DNA of 64,000 nt from the NCBI GenBank assembly GCA_021397835.1, contig JAJFZO010000889.1, positions 2,728,001 through 2,792,000 on the forward strand. Direction: 5' to 3'. Numbering within the stretch: the first letter of the stretch is position 1; the number at the start of each line of letters is the position of its first letter. A program made the position numbers and the translations under genes. This DNA comes from Moringa oleifera (taxonomy: Eukaryota; Streptophyta; Magnoliopsida; Brassicales; Moringaceae). Below are positions 24,101 to 37,625 of this stretch, in pieces. The notes under the pieces were generated by a model. That model made no database searches. It was given only the letters and a program-made list of their open reading frames with translations, and was not told where the DNA came from.

Positions 24101-25780
24101 TCCATTTCTTCGAGAAGGAAATCTCCACCTGTTTTTTGGTTTGCGTTATGACACTGAACTTCGTTCCTTTTAATCTGCAATTTCATCATAAAAACACGAT
24201 TTCAATTTACGAAACCAAATGCGTTTGTTTTGTTCAGCCAACATAGTCACTGAGAGACCTCACCTGTCTATGCCTGACTTCGCCGGCGGCTCGCTCCATA
24301 CCACATCCCAATACCTGGAATTTTGGTTTTGGATTAAATAATAAATTAAAAATATTAACACAAATCAAATCAAAAAAATATATGATTTTTAACTATAGAG
24401 ACATACGCTGCTTCATCAATGTCCATCAGCACATTGTCAATGCCATTGTACTTTATTCCTGTTATATGACCTTGTGGTTTCTTGAAGGTAACTCGGAGAA
24501 TTCCGTTATCGACTGTCACCTGACGCGAAAACAAAGGTTTAGCAATTTTTATTAGCATCGATAATTTTATTTTTTTATAATATAAATTATATAATTGTAT
24601 TTAAAAAATTAAATATTTCACTGATAGTATATAAATGATTTTAAGATAAATATAAAGCAAAAAAAAAATTAAATCATTCATGTTTTTTATTTAAAACTAT
24701 GTAGTTTTGATTGGATCAATTTTATATGTAAACATTTAATTTGATTCAATTTAGATAATACAGTTAGTAATATTAAAAATTTTATATAATAATATTAAAA
24801 ATACTATATTATCAAACTTTTATGAAAAATAATTTATGAGTACTAGATTATTAAAAATTAAATGATGAACTTAAAATTAATTTTTTAACATTTCAATGTT
24901 GAAACACTTAGTTTTTTTAATCATTAGAGTCAAAGATTTAATTTAAATAAAATTATAAAAAGCTAACTAAAAATCAAATAATTTATTTTTTTTAATTCAT
25001 CCATAATTTTCAGATAAATTGTGAGATATTACTGTGTTGTTTGCCTGTCCATCATGCCTGCTGGTACTCATCTGGACTCGAGGAAATTCATGGCTGACGT
25101 CATCAGAGAGCTTCCTACAAATAATTAAAAGGTAGCACATGTAATTGGTTACACAATTTTAACATAAATCTTATTATTTTAATTTTTAATATTATATTTA
25201 AAATTTTAATATAATTTAATTTAAATAATAACCAAAATAATTGATAATATTTTATTATAAAATAATTTAAAATAAATTATGTATATATTTTTCATAAATA
25301 ATTTTAAATTTATTTTTGTAAATTTTTTAAATTATTAACATTGTAAAATTATTTAAAAATATGTTCAATAAGAAAAAAAATTTTAAATTTTTTATGATCT
25401 AGCTTTAATTTTTTTTTATATTTATGTAAAATTTCAAATCGTATTTTCTTAAACTAATTATTTTTATTTTTTAAATTTTTTAATAAGATTAAAATTAACC
25501 CAAATTAAAAATTTAAAAATATAATTGAAAAAATTAAAATAAAAACTTTAAATTGAAATCAGTACGAAAATTCATAATTTTTTATATTTTTTATTAATTG
25601 AAAATAAAATATTTTAAAATAAATTTTTTATAAACAATTTTTTTTGAAAAAAATTGTTGGGAGGGAAAGTAGAAGAATATATAACCTAACCGAGGTCTTC
25701 TCAGAACTGACAGGGAGCAGAAACACGAGCGGAATGATCACCGCAAGCGAGGATTGGGCTCTCCAGGCTGCCTTCTTCAT
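21104..25780 (-). CDS. rhamnogalacturonate lyase-like protein (PL4), copy A
   Basis: Predicted secreted polysaccharide lyase family 4 enzyme, which cleaves the rhamnogalacturonan I backbone of pectin. I read 16 minus-strand exons: 25691-25780, 25045-25110, 24407-24519, 24264-24314, 24055-24174, 23855-23974, 23611-23752, 23327-23497, 22921-23115, 22734-22840, 22456-22546, 22199-22340, 21887-22046, 21678-21794, 21445-21571 and 21104-21343. Phases agree throughout and give 683 residues. The start gives a signal peptide (MKKAAW... then a hydrophobic stretch, to about residue 26). Family signatures include [61 protein letters not shown] and the C-terminal [11 protein letters not shown]. Two oddities: intron 2 has a GC donor (CAG|GCAAAC), and exon 9 has a 12-residue in-frame duplication at residues 332-355. 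The Lys and His used for catalysis in fungal members cannot be assigned safely; K278 and H297 lie in strongly conserved segments. It is a tandem pair with copy B. Confidence 0.9.
22924..22995 (-). repeat. 36-nt in-frame tandem duplication in exon 9 of lyase copy A
   Basis: Two adjacent 36-nt units encode [12 protein letters not shown] and [12 protein letters not shown]. Copy B has one unit at this place ([12 protein letters not shown]), and its exon 9 is exactly 36 nt shorter (159 against 195 nt). Confidence 0.9.
25043..25045 (-). other. GC splice donor of lyase copy A intron 2
   Basis: Exon 2 ends CAG and the intron starts GCAAAC. Copy B has CAG|GTAAAT at the same place. Phase and homology leave no nearby GT alternative that I can see. 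Confidence 0.7.
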
Positions 25781-26436
25781 TCTTGATGATCAACCCAGCC
25801 TCTCTCTCTCTCACACTCTGCGATGGGTACTTAATTCTGCTATGGACGAAGCTTGAGAGCTTCAACAACCCGCATGCAGAGACACAAGGCCAGCCGAATG
25901 GGTGTTTTTATGTAAACTTGCAGGGAGAAAGATTTTCTGTTGTTCTAAGTTTATGTTTGAGTTTTTTTGATATGAAATTTAAAGATATTTTTTATAGTTT
26001 ATAATAATAATTAAAAAATTAATCATTAATTTTATTAATTTTTCACATATTATTATCCATTCAAAAGTTAAAAACAGGTCAGATTAATTCTGAGAAAGGA
26101 AACGTGGTTCGTCCAAACTGTTCTGTCATGGCTCATGACTTGCCTTCCAAATGTAAATTTTCTGCTGATTTGGTAAAGAAAGACGGTATTTGGCAACCAC
26201 GCTGGGATTTATCTCAAAAAGATCCAACTTAAAGGGTTCAACCCGAAAAATCATAGCCCAGCTTCTGAGGAGCCCAACACAGTCACCACATTTGACTTTG
26301 GGTGTGCATGGAGCTCACTATGGTCAGCAACAAAACAAATCGGGTTGGTCCGGCCCGTGAATTTACGGTTTTCATTCCATCTTATGTTGATGGATCTTTT
26401 AATTTAATAAGTCGAATCAAATTCGCTTACTTAAAA

Positions 26437-26477
<41 letters not shown>

Positions 26478-27608
26478 TTCATGCCTTCATGGCTTACACA
26501 TAAATACAACTCATCGGATTATATTTTATGAGTTCTTTTTATTGAATTTTAAAATAATTAATTTAATGAATTCTAAACAAAATTTATATGAATCAAGGTA
26601 ATAAGTTTTGTGAGTCAATTAAATAGATAATTTTATTTATTATTTTAAAATAAAATTTAATATAAACACAAATAATAGTAAAAATAATATAAGAATTATT
26701 AAATTAAAAACTTCAAAATTTTAAAATATCAAACATATAATAATTTCATTATATTTTAATATAAATTACTTAAAAATATTATATATTATTATTTAATTAT
26801 AAAATAAATTTCAACCTGTAAAATAAAGAATATTTAAAATTATTTAATTATTTAATAAAAATAAATTAAATAAAATTAGATTTAGTTTTGTAAGATGAAT
26901 TAACTTATAGAAAATATATGAATTAAAAAAATATAAAATATAAAATATCTTATTTTTAATATAATAGTAAACTAAATTTTGATAATTTAAGAAAAAATCT
27001 AATTTTATGTGGGCAACATACATATTTTTATTTACTTGCTGGATATTGTATTAATATAATATATATATATATATATAGATTAAAAGATAATAAAAATATT
27101 GATAGATTATGTTATAATTTTTTTGATTGATAAATTTTTTAATTCTATGTAAATTATTTTCATGAATAAGAACGTTGTTGATTAATTGAAGTATTATTTG
27201 AACACATGCAAATGAAGCTTTATTGATCTGTGTCTATATTTTGATTGCGTTTATTTTTTTGTTAATTAATTAATTTTTAATTTTTAAACTTGAAATTTAT
27301 GCTACAAACATATTTTTTAATAAATATTTTTAGATAAAAAATAAAAAACAAACAATTATTAAAATTTATCCACCACACTGTTCATAGAATTAGTTTGGAT
27401 ATGCATTACAATCTTTAAAAAAAAAAAAATGGTTGTCTTGAAGAAATGAAGTTCCATATTTGTGCGATGATAGATACCAGTAATTTCTTTTCGTTTTTTT
27501 TTTTTTTCCCACTATTTGATGCATATGATATTGCACAAAGATAGTGAAATGGATCAATTTATTACCTGTAGGACTATCTACAAACAATTTTAATATTATA
27601 TGGTTTAA
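25781..27608. other. intergenic between the two lyase genes
   Basis: This holds the 5' flank of copy A, including a TC-rich stretch at about 25802-25811, then AT-rich DNA. A (TA)n run lies at 26441-26475 and another at about 27055-27077. I see no gene. Confidence 0.6.
26441..26475. repeat. (TA)n microsatellite
   Basis: An uninterrupted TA run of 35 nt in the intergenic region. Confidence 0.95.
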
Positions 27609-30600
27609 TCAAGTTCTAGAAGGCTCCTCTAAACGAATATAGTCGTACATGACTCCCTGGTAGAAGTATTGGCTTCTTGACTGAGTCAGATGGATGGCAT
27701 TGTTTCCAATATTCAACATTTTGCTTGAAATATCGATGCTGTAGAGCCTGCATAACCCATGAATTCCATGTCTGGCTATGGCGTTGTCCTTCCCTATCAA
27801 TCCTGTTGAGAATACAGGATCTGCACTCGCGTCGTTTATCCGAACCTTCAATACCCATTGATGGGAAGTTCATTAGCTAACAGTGAATGTTGGTCAAACA
27901 GACAGTAAAGAAAGAAATAGCAAATAATTCAGAGATGGAATTGGTACCTGTACTTCTGCGTAGGCTGCTGATGCCAGAGCAAGTTTGAGATTGTAATTCC
28001 CTGAAGTTATATCTTTCAGGTTGAATTGGATCATCCAGGTTGTTGGATCATATGTTTTATTGCCGGCAGCCCTGTGACAGAAATATTAGAACCAATCAGA
28101 ATTCATTTTTGTCCTGATAAAAAGAAAAGAAAGGTCCTTCCGGGAGGAAAAATTTAGAAATGGATGTACCTGGTGACATGGGCAAAAAACCAGTCCTTCG
28201 TATAATCACTCTTGCCAACAGTGTAAACGAGATCCATTTCAGGATATAAATCTGCATATCGTTCCCAGAGTCCATATTGTCTGAATCTGCTCATCCAAGG
28301 TAAGCATGATTAGCATTTAAGTTCGTGTTAAATAATTGTAAGAGGAAAGTGTGGGCATGGAATCAGAGAGCTAACTTGTGGTCAGGCTTGTTTAGGTACA
28401 GGCGGTTCACCAGGGTCGGGTAAGGATCTGGAATGTAGAATTCTGCTGCAGAACGGTCTGGGATGCCTATTTCCCACAACGTAGCACCATTTCTCGGAGG
28501 CTCGAATACCATGGCACCCAATTTGATCATAGAACCTGTTTCAAAATTTTCATGGTGACGCTTATTAAGCAGACACCAAGAAGCTCAAATGCATAAAAAA
28601 TTTTCCTGCCAGGTAAGCCTGATTTGACCTACTGTCTAGATAAGCCTGTAACCTGTATCTGATTTAAGTTTGGGACTCGACTGCAGGACTGGACAGGTGC
28701 AGCCCAGTACAGTCCTGACGTGATCTTGTTTCAGGCTTTAATCAGATTAACTTGTTTATTGACTCATAACGTGTCTTTTCCATTATGATCTCTATAGAAG
28801 GCATAATGACGAAGCAAAAATGCGTTGGGACTTGAAGGTTAAGTTATACCTGGCGTGATGGTAATATTAAGATCATACATGTAGTCTCCAATAAAACCAG
28901 GAACCCATGCATACAAACTATAATTTCCTGGTCTCACATTTTTTATTGTGAAATACCCTTTGCTGTCTGCTTCTGTCCAGAACTGATAACCCTGGAAACA
29001 ATTTCAACACCAGCACATCATTCAGAAAGCGAACAGAGTAGTGCCTCATGACCCTAAAAGATGACAGGAGAAAGAAAAAGAAACAGAAGAAAGAAAGTTA
29101 ACAATGCACACCTTGGCTTCTCTTTGCCATGATCCAGCTTTTCCTGGTGCTGCCAAGCCCACATACCCAAATGTTGCCGGCATGTTGCTCTTGTAGATAT
29201 ACCTAGACAAAGAAAGTAAAATGTTTTCAAATTGGTATGTATCAAAGAGATCTGAATCTTTATAGGCTGAATAGTTTCTTTACTTTATCCTAGAAATCAA
29301 TCTTTTGTACTGAACGTCTGAATTTGGGATAGTACAGAAAAAGAAAATGGAAGAAGTACCAGTCTTTCACTTGTAATTGGCCTGTGACTGTTCCTCGTTG
29401 ATCAGCAGAAGGGAAGTCATCTGACGTTATGAAGTTATAAGGCCAGCTTTCCACTTCTACAGCCATCTGATGATAAACTTTATGTGTTATATTGTTACCC
29501 TCACAAGTTGGTCTGTACACACACACAAGGCATGGACTGGTTTAACAAACCTGCTTCTTGGCATCTTCCCAAAGCTTCTGGGTATTGTTTTCCTTATCAG
29601 GCACTGAATTCAGATAAGCAAAAACAGGACCAAAAACCTTCTTCCAGGGCTCTCCATTTCTATACTCTGTGTTCAGGTCCTTTCCAGTGTAATGAGTGCT
29701 CGTAAACATCTGGCCAAGCATAACCAAATTGAATATGAACAGTCAAATAAGTACAGAAAGATACCAAACCACAAACATCCAGAGACAGAATGAAATCATT
29801 CAGCTGTCACGGGACACCACTGTACATCTTACTGAAGTGTGATTCCTTCTGGGTGTTTGCTTAGTTAGGAGAGAAAGTTGCGGAAACCCTTGTCTGGAAG
29901 TGGACTTACAGCGAGAGTAGTGGGGCCGACATGGGAGGTGAGGTCCTGCTTCATAGGCCCAGATGTACGGAACTCATCGCTGGGCGTGATCATCCAGAAA
30001 CCCACAGGTGGATCACTGGATATCCATCCATGGACTCTGTTGTCCTGGTCCCGGCATGAGTACTGGTACTTGTCATCCACCTGCGCCCCACAGCCATCAC
30101 AAGCCAGACTCTCAGCAACAAAACAAAACAAAGCGAAAGAAAAGAAACAGTGGCTTCTTTTCAACTCCAATGAAAAGCAGGCATTATTTTAAGCACAACA
30201 GGTCAACAATCAAGAAGAAAATGCGAAAAACAGTTAGTGGGTACCTCTCCTCTAAGGGCTGGGTTTGTTGGATTGGTCAAAAGAACAGCTTCCTTGTAAG
30301 CAAGTGGCTGAGACCGGTCGCCATCACGGTCTTCCGCAGTCGGCATTAACCTCTGCCTCTCGTCCGATAACGCCATATATCGAAACCTGACACCAAAAGA
30401 AAACCCATCAACCACCCTTGTTTGGTTACTCAGAAAATCGTCAATTAATTTGGGATGCAAACGATTGATATTACTTCTTTGGATCCAGCTTGAAGACGAT
30501 GCGTATCTGATCCATGTCGACATCAGGCCATCCTTCCAGGCGCTCCAGTATGGCGTACATGTAAACCCCTGAGCACCCACGTCTCATTATATACCTGCAG

Positions 30601-32491
30601 AGTTCATCATCTCAACATAAGTCAGTTTACAGAAACTTCACTCGTTCCTAAGAAACTGAAAATTCAAGAATCAAGACTGTCGTCACTGCACCTTTTGTCT
30701 ACGTTTAAGGGTACTCTCGAGCCATGACGAGATAAACTCCACCTGGTGGAGAAGGAAATCTCCACCTGGTCTTCAGTTTGCGTTATAACACTGAAATTTG
30801 TTCCCTTTAATCTGCAATTTGATCGTATAAACATAACTTCAATTTGTGAAACCAGTTAAATTTTTTGATCGAAACAAAAAAAGTCAGAGAATTTACTTGT
30901 CGATTTGTGATTCTTTGTCTGGCTCGTACCATACCACATCCCAGTACCTGGAATTAAAACAAAATAATATTTCATAATGAGGAATTAATTAAATAATTAA
31001 GCAGAGATTAAAGATTAGAGATTAATGGGTACCCGGCATCGTCAACATGAGTATTAAGCACATTATCAATGCCATTATACTTAATTCCCTCAATAAGGCC
31101 GTCTGGATTTGAGAACGTAACATGAAGAATTCCATTATCAATTGACACCTGAGACTAAACAAATCCAAGCACTTATAATTAGTGTCAATAGTTTTATATT
31201 TTATTATATATAACACAAAGGGTATTTCAGATTAGTTGTAAGATAAGGATTGTGTGGGTTATTTACCTGTCTATGACCCCTGGAACTCAGCTGGACTGCA
31301 GGAACTTCAAGGTGGACTTCCTCCAGGAGCTTTCTGCTATTAATTAAAAGATAAAAAAAATGTAACTTGTTGTAAAGATTCAATTTTTAATTAATGTATG
31401 TTCTTGTAACATTTATTGGATGACTGAGAGGATTGCAGGAGCATGGAAGAAAGAACACCCAAGATTAATGAGCAGTAGACTGAAAGGAATTTTGGGAGGT
31501 GGAAAGATTGAAGGTAACTTGTTAATTAGGTAAGCTTTTTAGGGCTGTGAATAATTTACAATTAATTTTGTATGACAAAGTCGGGAATAAAGAACTAAAT
31601 GCTGGAGAAGTGGGCATGCCGAAAGGCAGTGTGGCTGGCTGCTAGCGTCATGGTCATGGCTTAGTGCCTTAATTGAAGCAATGTCCAAAGTCTGAAAGTG
31701 AGCCTCTCATGACTTATTCTGTGATACCCAACACCCATTATTTAAAATGAGACAAAGGGATATGGGTAAATCTATAAACAATTTTAGGATAGCAAAAATT
31801 AGTATTTTTTGACCCAAAAAAAAAAAAGAAAAACCAAAAGAAGGAAATACCTAATACCCAATACCCTATAATATTTGGCTACTGTTTCATATCAATTTCA
31901 TAAAATATAAATTCAGATACCCGTATCTAATGATATTTTACTGTAATTTCACATCGATATCAAAATTATATAAGGTTAGATACATTAATTTTATTTAATT
32001 TTTTAAAATACATTTTAAAAAGAACAAAATCACTATTGTTAAAATAGATAATATCTAATGCAAGCTTTGCAACATAACAAAAGCTTCAACAAAATTCTAT
32101 AAATGGGTTGGAGTATCAAACACCCAAACACAAATGGGAAGTTAAAAAAAAAGAGATAAAAAAGGGTTAAAATGTGAGCTTTTTACTTTAAGAAGGTGTG
32201 CAAATATTGTTACTCTCTATAGGAAAAAGTAGTGAGACATGTGAACACTTAAAAGCATGCAACATCTTCCATCTCTCTCTTTCTATCTTTCTCTCTCTCA
32301 CGAGCGCGCGCAGACACACAGAATGTAATGTAAGAGAAAGGGAGAGAGCAAAAGATGAGGAAGAACCTAACTGGGGTCTTCTGGGAACTGACAGGGGGCA
32401 GGAGCAGGAGCAGGAGCAACAGCTGAACGGACAACGTTAACCATATGGGGAGCCAACTCGATTGCTTTCTCCGGCCGGCTGCCTTCTCCAT
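27609..32491 (-). CDS. rhamnogalacturonate lyase-like protein (PL4), copy B
   Basis: A second PL4 pectin lyase-like gene with the same 16-exon plan as copy A: 32372-32491, 31267-31329, 31033-31148, 30897-30947, 30692-30811, 30475-30594, 30245-30386, 29910-30080, 29551-29709, 29360-29466, 29112-29202, 28850-28991, 28376-28535, 28170-28286, 27948-28071 and 27609-27845. All phases close, giving 679 residues, and all donors are GT. The N-terminus has a long leucine-rich signal peptide (VQLLLLLLLLPPVSS). Conserved segments match copy [68 protein letters not shown] and [11 protein letters not shown]. It is expected to be secreted to the cell wall and to act on rhamnogalacturonan I. A strong TATA sequence (CCTATATATAAG, reverse strand) lies about 355 nt upstream of the ATG. 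With its standard splice sites and no internal duplication, this copy looks closer to the ancestral form. Confidence 0.92.
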
Positions 32492-32844
32492 TTCTGATAA
32501 TGATCAGCAGAACCTGTAAATTAATCAACACCAACAGCCTCTGTCTCAATTATCAACGTACCTTGATATTTTGACCGGAAAAGAAACAAGAACAATGAGA
32601 TAAACTTCAGAAGAAAACAGATCCCCATACCCACCAGTGAATTTGCAGGAAACAGGTATGCACCTTGACTGGGTGTTAATGCAGTTTCAAGAACAGAAGA
32701 AACCTGAGAGGTAGCTGAAACCAAATGCAGCCTCTCTCTGTCTGTCTGATGGATACTAATTAATTCTGGTTTACAAGAAGCTTAATAGCTTAAAAAAACT
32801 TGCAGAGATAGACACAAGTCACAGGGCAAAAGGGTGTGTTTATA

Positions 32845-32856
32845 CTTATATATAGG
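32845..32856 (-). promoter_or_regulatory. TATA box candidate for lyase copy B
   Basis: CCTATATATAAG on the minus strand, about 355 nt upstream of the start codon. This would imply a long 5' leader, possibly with an intron. Confidence 0.45.
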
Positions 32857-35800
32857 ACTAGAGAGATAAAGCCGTAGAAAGACAATGCCTTGTGCTTGGC
32901 CTGGCTGTTCACTTGCCTTTCCATATATAAATTTTTCTGCTGCCTTGGTAATGTGGAAGGTCTTTTATTCTGTCCTCTAGATTCAACCCTTTTCCGTAAT
33001 GTGCTGTGGCATTACCTCAAACAGGGAATATTATTTTTAAGTCATTGTGCTGTTCTCTAATACAAAATATATTTAATAATTAATTATTTGGGAGTCAATT
33101 TCTTCAAATTCAGCTTCATCTAGAACATGGGTGCGCGAAATAAATTCTTTTTAAAAATAATTAATTACACAAGAATCCCATTATATGCATAAACTTAAGA
33201 AAATTACAAATTTTCTTTTCACCCTTTTTAGGTATTTCATTTCTAGTAACGTATATATATGGCTAGCCTGTGAATTCATTTAGTTACTTTGGATTTAGAT
33301 TTAATTTCCATGTATTACTAGATTACCTACCAAAATCCGACATTACTTGCCTTTAATAAATAAAATACCTTATTTTACCAAATGTACTTGCGCTAAAATT
33401 AAAAATAATTTGTTTCTTGTTGGATTGTATCACACAGAATTTTCTTATTATAATTTCATTAGGAATAATGACAAGTTACATTACCATAGACGGATTGACC
33501 GAGCAGTTTAATTTTTGTTAGCAAGTTATTAATATGCAAGAAACCCACGTTTTCAATGGATAATTATCTCTTATGGACTTGACTAATAAATCCAAATATA
33601 CAAATGCAAGCTAGCCACCACTTGAATATTTCCAAAGGTGAAAATCAAACAAATTAAAGACGACCTTCATGTGACTTTATAATGTCCATGGCAACGTAAC
33701 AAATGGGCATCACCATTCCAACACCAACCCGGCCCCTCCCCCGTGACACATGTCTCGTTACCCTAAACTTATATCCTTCTTAACATTAATATGGTCAATT
33801 CTTTATCACCGATGTTAATATCTAATTATCATTATTTATCATAAAGTTTTAAAATTAGCGATTATTAATTAAGAAGAAGTCATGAGGAGTTTTTAACAAA
33901 TATGTTAATTACTTTGAAAATGGTCAACAACTTTAGGGAACAAACGTCAAAGATGGGTAGTTAAATCAATTGACATTTAGGGTTTGATTAGTCATATTGA
34001 TGTATAATAATTGATGGGAAGATGTCAAAATTGGTTTGTTGTATAGTAGTTCAACCGGATCGAATGAGTCATTGCCCACATATATAATTTAGCGTGGTTG
34101 AAACTCAAGGTTTCATGTCAAATTTAGTTATTCTACAAGGTTGAACGAGACTTGATCTTGACACCGTTAACCCATTAATTTCATCTATATAACGCATGCA
34201 AATATGAAAAATTACAAGGAAGAGTCTTAGAACTTTCTTTATTTGTTTAATTTTGACAAAAATTTCGATTTCTTCCAACAAAACTATGTAATATGCATGA
34301 TCACTAATCTTTTAGGTCAATTTCCTTCTCTCTTTTTTTCCATTTTATGCACATGGGTGACACTGTATGAAAGGGTGGACTTACTCAAAAATGCCTGTGT
34401 ACCAACCTTATTTTCCAATACGGTTGATTTTTCTTTCCGTTTGTTTTACTCGACAAATTGCTTGCATGTGCTTCACGTATAAATGAAGAAAAGTAAAAGG
34501 GATCAAGACATTGATGTTCTTCTCCAATTTGAAAACTCGTCGGCTTTATGTCAAATTCTGCCATGAGAGCAGTTACATATGATCGTGTATTCAAGATGAT
34601 AACCTCCTACCAGATTTCCAAAATTGTGGTGCTTGATTCTGCCATTATAGAATTTTATTTTTACTTCGATTTATTATGCAAATATTAGGACTAGCTATCT
34701 ATGCAAGATGATAGCCAAAAATGGTAAGTTTAATGATTTTACGATGTCGTCGTGACATCAAAGATTTTCGAAGGATCACGATTGTTATTGTTGAGCCTAA
34801 AGTTCATTTGTTATGAGACATCGTCAAAGGGTTGGGTGGCTGATGTTGATGCTGGTTTAGGTACAAATTAAGGGTAAGTACAAGTTTAGGTATTCAAACC
34901 CCTTTCTATCAATGCCTTGGGATAAATATCTTAGAAGTTTTCTTTAGTGATAAATAGTTTTTTAATATAGGGATACATTATATTTAATAATTTATATTAC
35001 TTAACAGAAGTGCAATGGAGTGCAGGTGAAGTTTTAATATTATTTTTTTAAAAATAATTTTTTTATTTTAAAACATCCTCTTAGAATTTGATAAATAATA
35101 TCATAATTTTTCAATTGTGGTTGCAATGAAATTCTTTTGTGATATATGGATTAGTGACATAATTAAAGAGTGTGATGTCGATATTAAAAATGTTTATTAT
35201 TAAATATTTAAAAAATTTATAATAAATAACTCGTGTGTCAAAAATTATTCAAAATTTAAAGATTAACTCTAAATAGATTGTAAAATTTATTTGATTAATT
35301 ATTTAATTATTTTAACAACGAAAATATGATTTCATTATAATAGTTTAAATAGAAGTCTAATTTAACTATTTTTTATTAATAAAATATGTTTCAATAAGTT
35401 TAAAATAAAAAATATTTTTCAAAATTTTATGTAACGTTTATTTAAATTTAAAATATTATTATAATAACAGATATTCCCACCCAATATTTGATGTTTGTTC
35501 ATGAGAATCAAGTGACTCTCCAATCTCTGAAAGTTAAATAAGCACTAAATATTTTTAATTGGAAAAAACATATGTTCAATCTTAGAGAAAATTTAAACCC
35601 ACTTAAAATCTCTTTACCAAATTTAAAAATTATCTCCAAAAATCTCTTACATTTTGATTTGATTTAATGTTTAAAAAAATGGTACCGTTATCTCTTTTAA
35701 GTAAAAATAAAGGTAGATATAAAAATATTTTTAAATTATAAATATTTTAAATTAAATCTTAAATTATAAAGTAATTATATCTTTAATATTTTAATTTGAT

Positions 35801-36240
35801 TAATTTAAATATTAACTCAAATAATAATAAAATTAATAACATTTTTTATTAAAATATCTTAAAACAAATAAATTTTATATTAAATTTTAAATTCATATTT
35901 TAAATTTGAGTGATTCATAAATTATTTTTTCACAAAACTCTCTGGTATCTAATAATATAAAAAATTAAAAAAATTCTTAATCCTTAAAAAATTTTGAGAT
36001 TTATTATAATTATTGTTTTTGAACACTTTACATATAAAAATTCTTTTAAATTAAAATTTATGATATAAAATTTTTTACTTGAAATTTTTTTAATTTTTTA
36101 ATTTTTTCTAAAATTTGATTTAAATTAAATTATTAAAAATATAATATCATCGAAATTTAAATTATAAATAAGAAAGGTTTATTTTTTTTTATTTTAAAAA
36201 CAATAAACACGAAGAAAAGTAACAGTGTACCTGCAAATAG

Positions 36241-36504
36241 CCACGTGTTAGCTCCATACTGGATGCCCTTAATCAAAAATCATCCATCATTTCCGAAAAG
36301 CGAGTTTGTCTTTCACTCCCTGAGGTCACAGCCATCGGTTAACGAACCCCAGAAGACAAAAATAATAACGTGGGCCAAAACTGTTGGCAATGCCACGTTT
36401 CACAACATTCTCCACCTGAAGCCCTACTCTTCCTGTGGCACGTTGGTGTACAGTAAAATCGTCTACAGTTCTTACAATTGTTACATGCGGCCTCTGCACG
36501 TGAC
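36241..36504. promoter_or_regulatory. cluster of ACGT-core elements
   Basis: Five ACGT cores lie within about 265 bp: CCACGTGT (36241), AACGTGGG (36367), GCCACGTT (36392), GGCACGTT (36437) and GCACGTGA (36496). They sit in an island clearly richer in GC than its surroundings. Such G-box/ABRE-like sites bind plant bZIP and bHLH factors. Which gene they would serve is unclear: the nearest downstream start is lyase copy B, 3.7 kb away. Confidence 0.35.
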
Positions 36505-37625
36505 ATTCCTGACAGTATTATACGCAACTCAGAAATTAAAAAAAAAAAAACAAAAAGTTTTACCAACAGTAGAGGAAAAGGGTTTTCTTTTTTTCTTTAT
36601 GGGTCTATTTATAAGTTTTGAGTGAAATCCATAATTAATTTTTCAGTTAAAAGTGGTGTCCATAATTATTTAATTAGCAAAAAAAATTATTCTTATAACA
36701 AGAAAAAATTGGAATCTCTCAAAATCATAAAAATTAAGTTTTTATTTGATAAAAAATAAATTAATTAATTAAACATGAGCCATCATACAATTATAGGTAA
36801 GTATCAAATTTAATCTTAAACTTTACACATATTTCAATTTAAATATCAAAATTTTAATTAATTTAATTTAACATGTAATGTTTGAATTTAGTTTAAACAA
36901 AGACTTTGGGTCTAACTATTTTAATAAATTAATAATATTTTTATTATTGAGATATCTTAAAACTGTTTCAAATAAATCTTTCTCTTTATTTTGACTTATT
37001 TTTTCAGTTATATGATTTTTGATTTACAAAATATTTTTGATAAAATTTTTAGAATTTTAATAATTTAAATAAAATATATAATTTTAATATTCAAAAAATT
37101 GTAATTTTTATAATAAATTAATAATTTTTATATTTATGAAAAATTTAAATTAAATTTTTTTATATAAAATTTTTAATTTACAAATTTTTTGATAAAATTA
37201 AAATTAACCTAAATCAGAAAATCAAAATAAAGTGAGTTAAATTTGAAATTTAACTCTTAACTTTTTTATGTTGACAAATGTGAAACAATGTTTTTGGACT
37301 GTTTTTAAGTTGGGTCCAATATAAGCCCAGAAACATGAAGGGCTGTGAAAGTGCTATGCTTAGGGTCATCACCCATGGAGCCCAAACTTATCCGTAAGTT
37401 ATTTAAGACTGCGGCAACGGAATGTCTTCTATTTAAACCTAGAATTCCAGGGTGCTTAATCTCTCTGGCATTGGCACATTGAATGATACAGTTACTTGGT
37501 TCAATATCAGATAATAATAATACATGGGCATTTTCAGTGCCAAACAGATTGCATTTCTTGTCTGGAAATAAATGAGAGTACCATGTCAGGTTTTCCAGTC
37601 CTGTAAATGGAGGTAACATGCTGGT

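Larger units (their letters stand above)
32492..37625. other. intergenic between lyase copy B and the lectin kinase cluster
   Basis: No gene is recognised in about 5 kb. 32500-34900 is moderately AT-rich unique-looking DNA. About 34980-36200 and 36620-37270 are very AT-rich dispersed repeats. A less AT-rich island at about 36235-36530 carries five ACGT cores. 37305-37619 has an open frame just past the stop of the first lectin kinase, but it matches nothing I know and is probably its 3' UTR. Confidence 0.55.

Noticed and set aside
32521..32724. Minus-strand frames upstream of lyase copy B as an extra first exon
   Set aside because: The frame does not join in phase with a convincing intron (the best donor/acceptor pair is only about 60 nt apart), and copy A has no such exon.
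36339..36566. Minus-strand frame with a Cys-rich stretch resembling a small secreted peptide
   Set aside because: The Cys-rich part has no signal peptide directly before it and no known spacing. It overlaps another open frame on the other strand, and nothing supports transcription.
37305..37619. 104-codon frame just downstream of lectin kinase 1
   Set aside because: No recognisable domain, placed where the 3' UTR should be, and not repeated after the other kinase copies.
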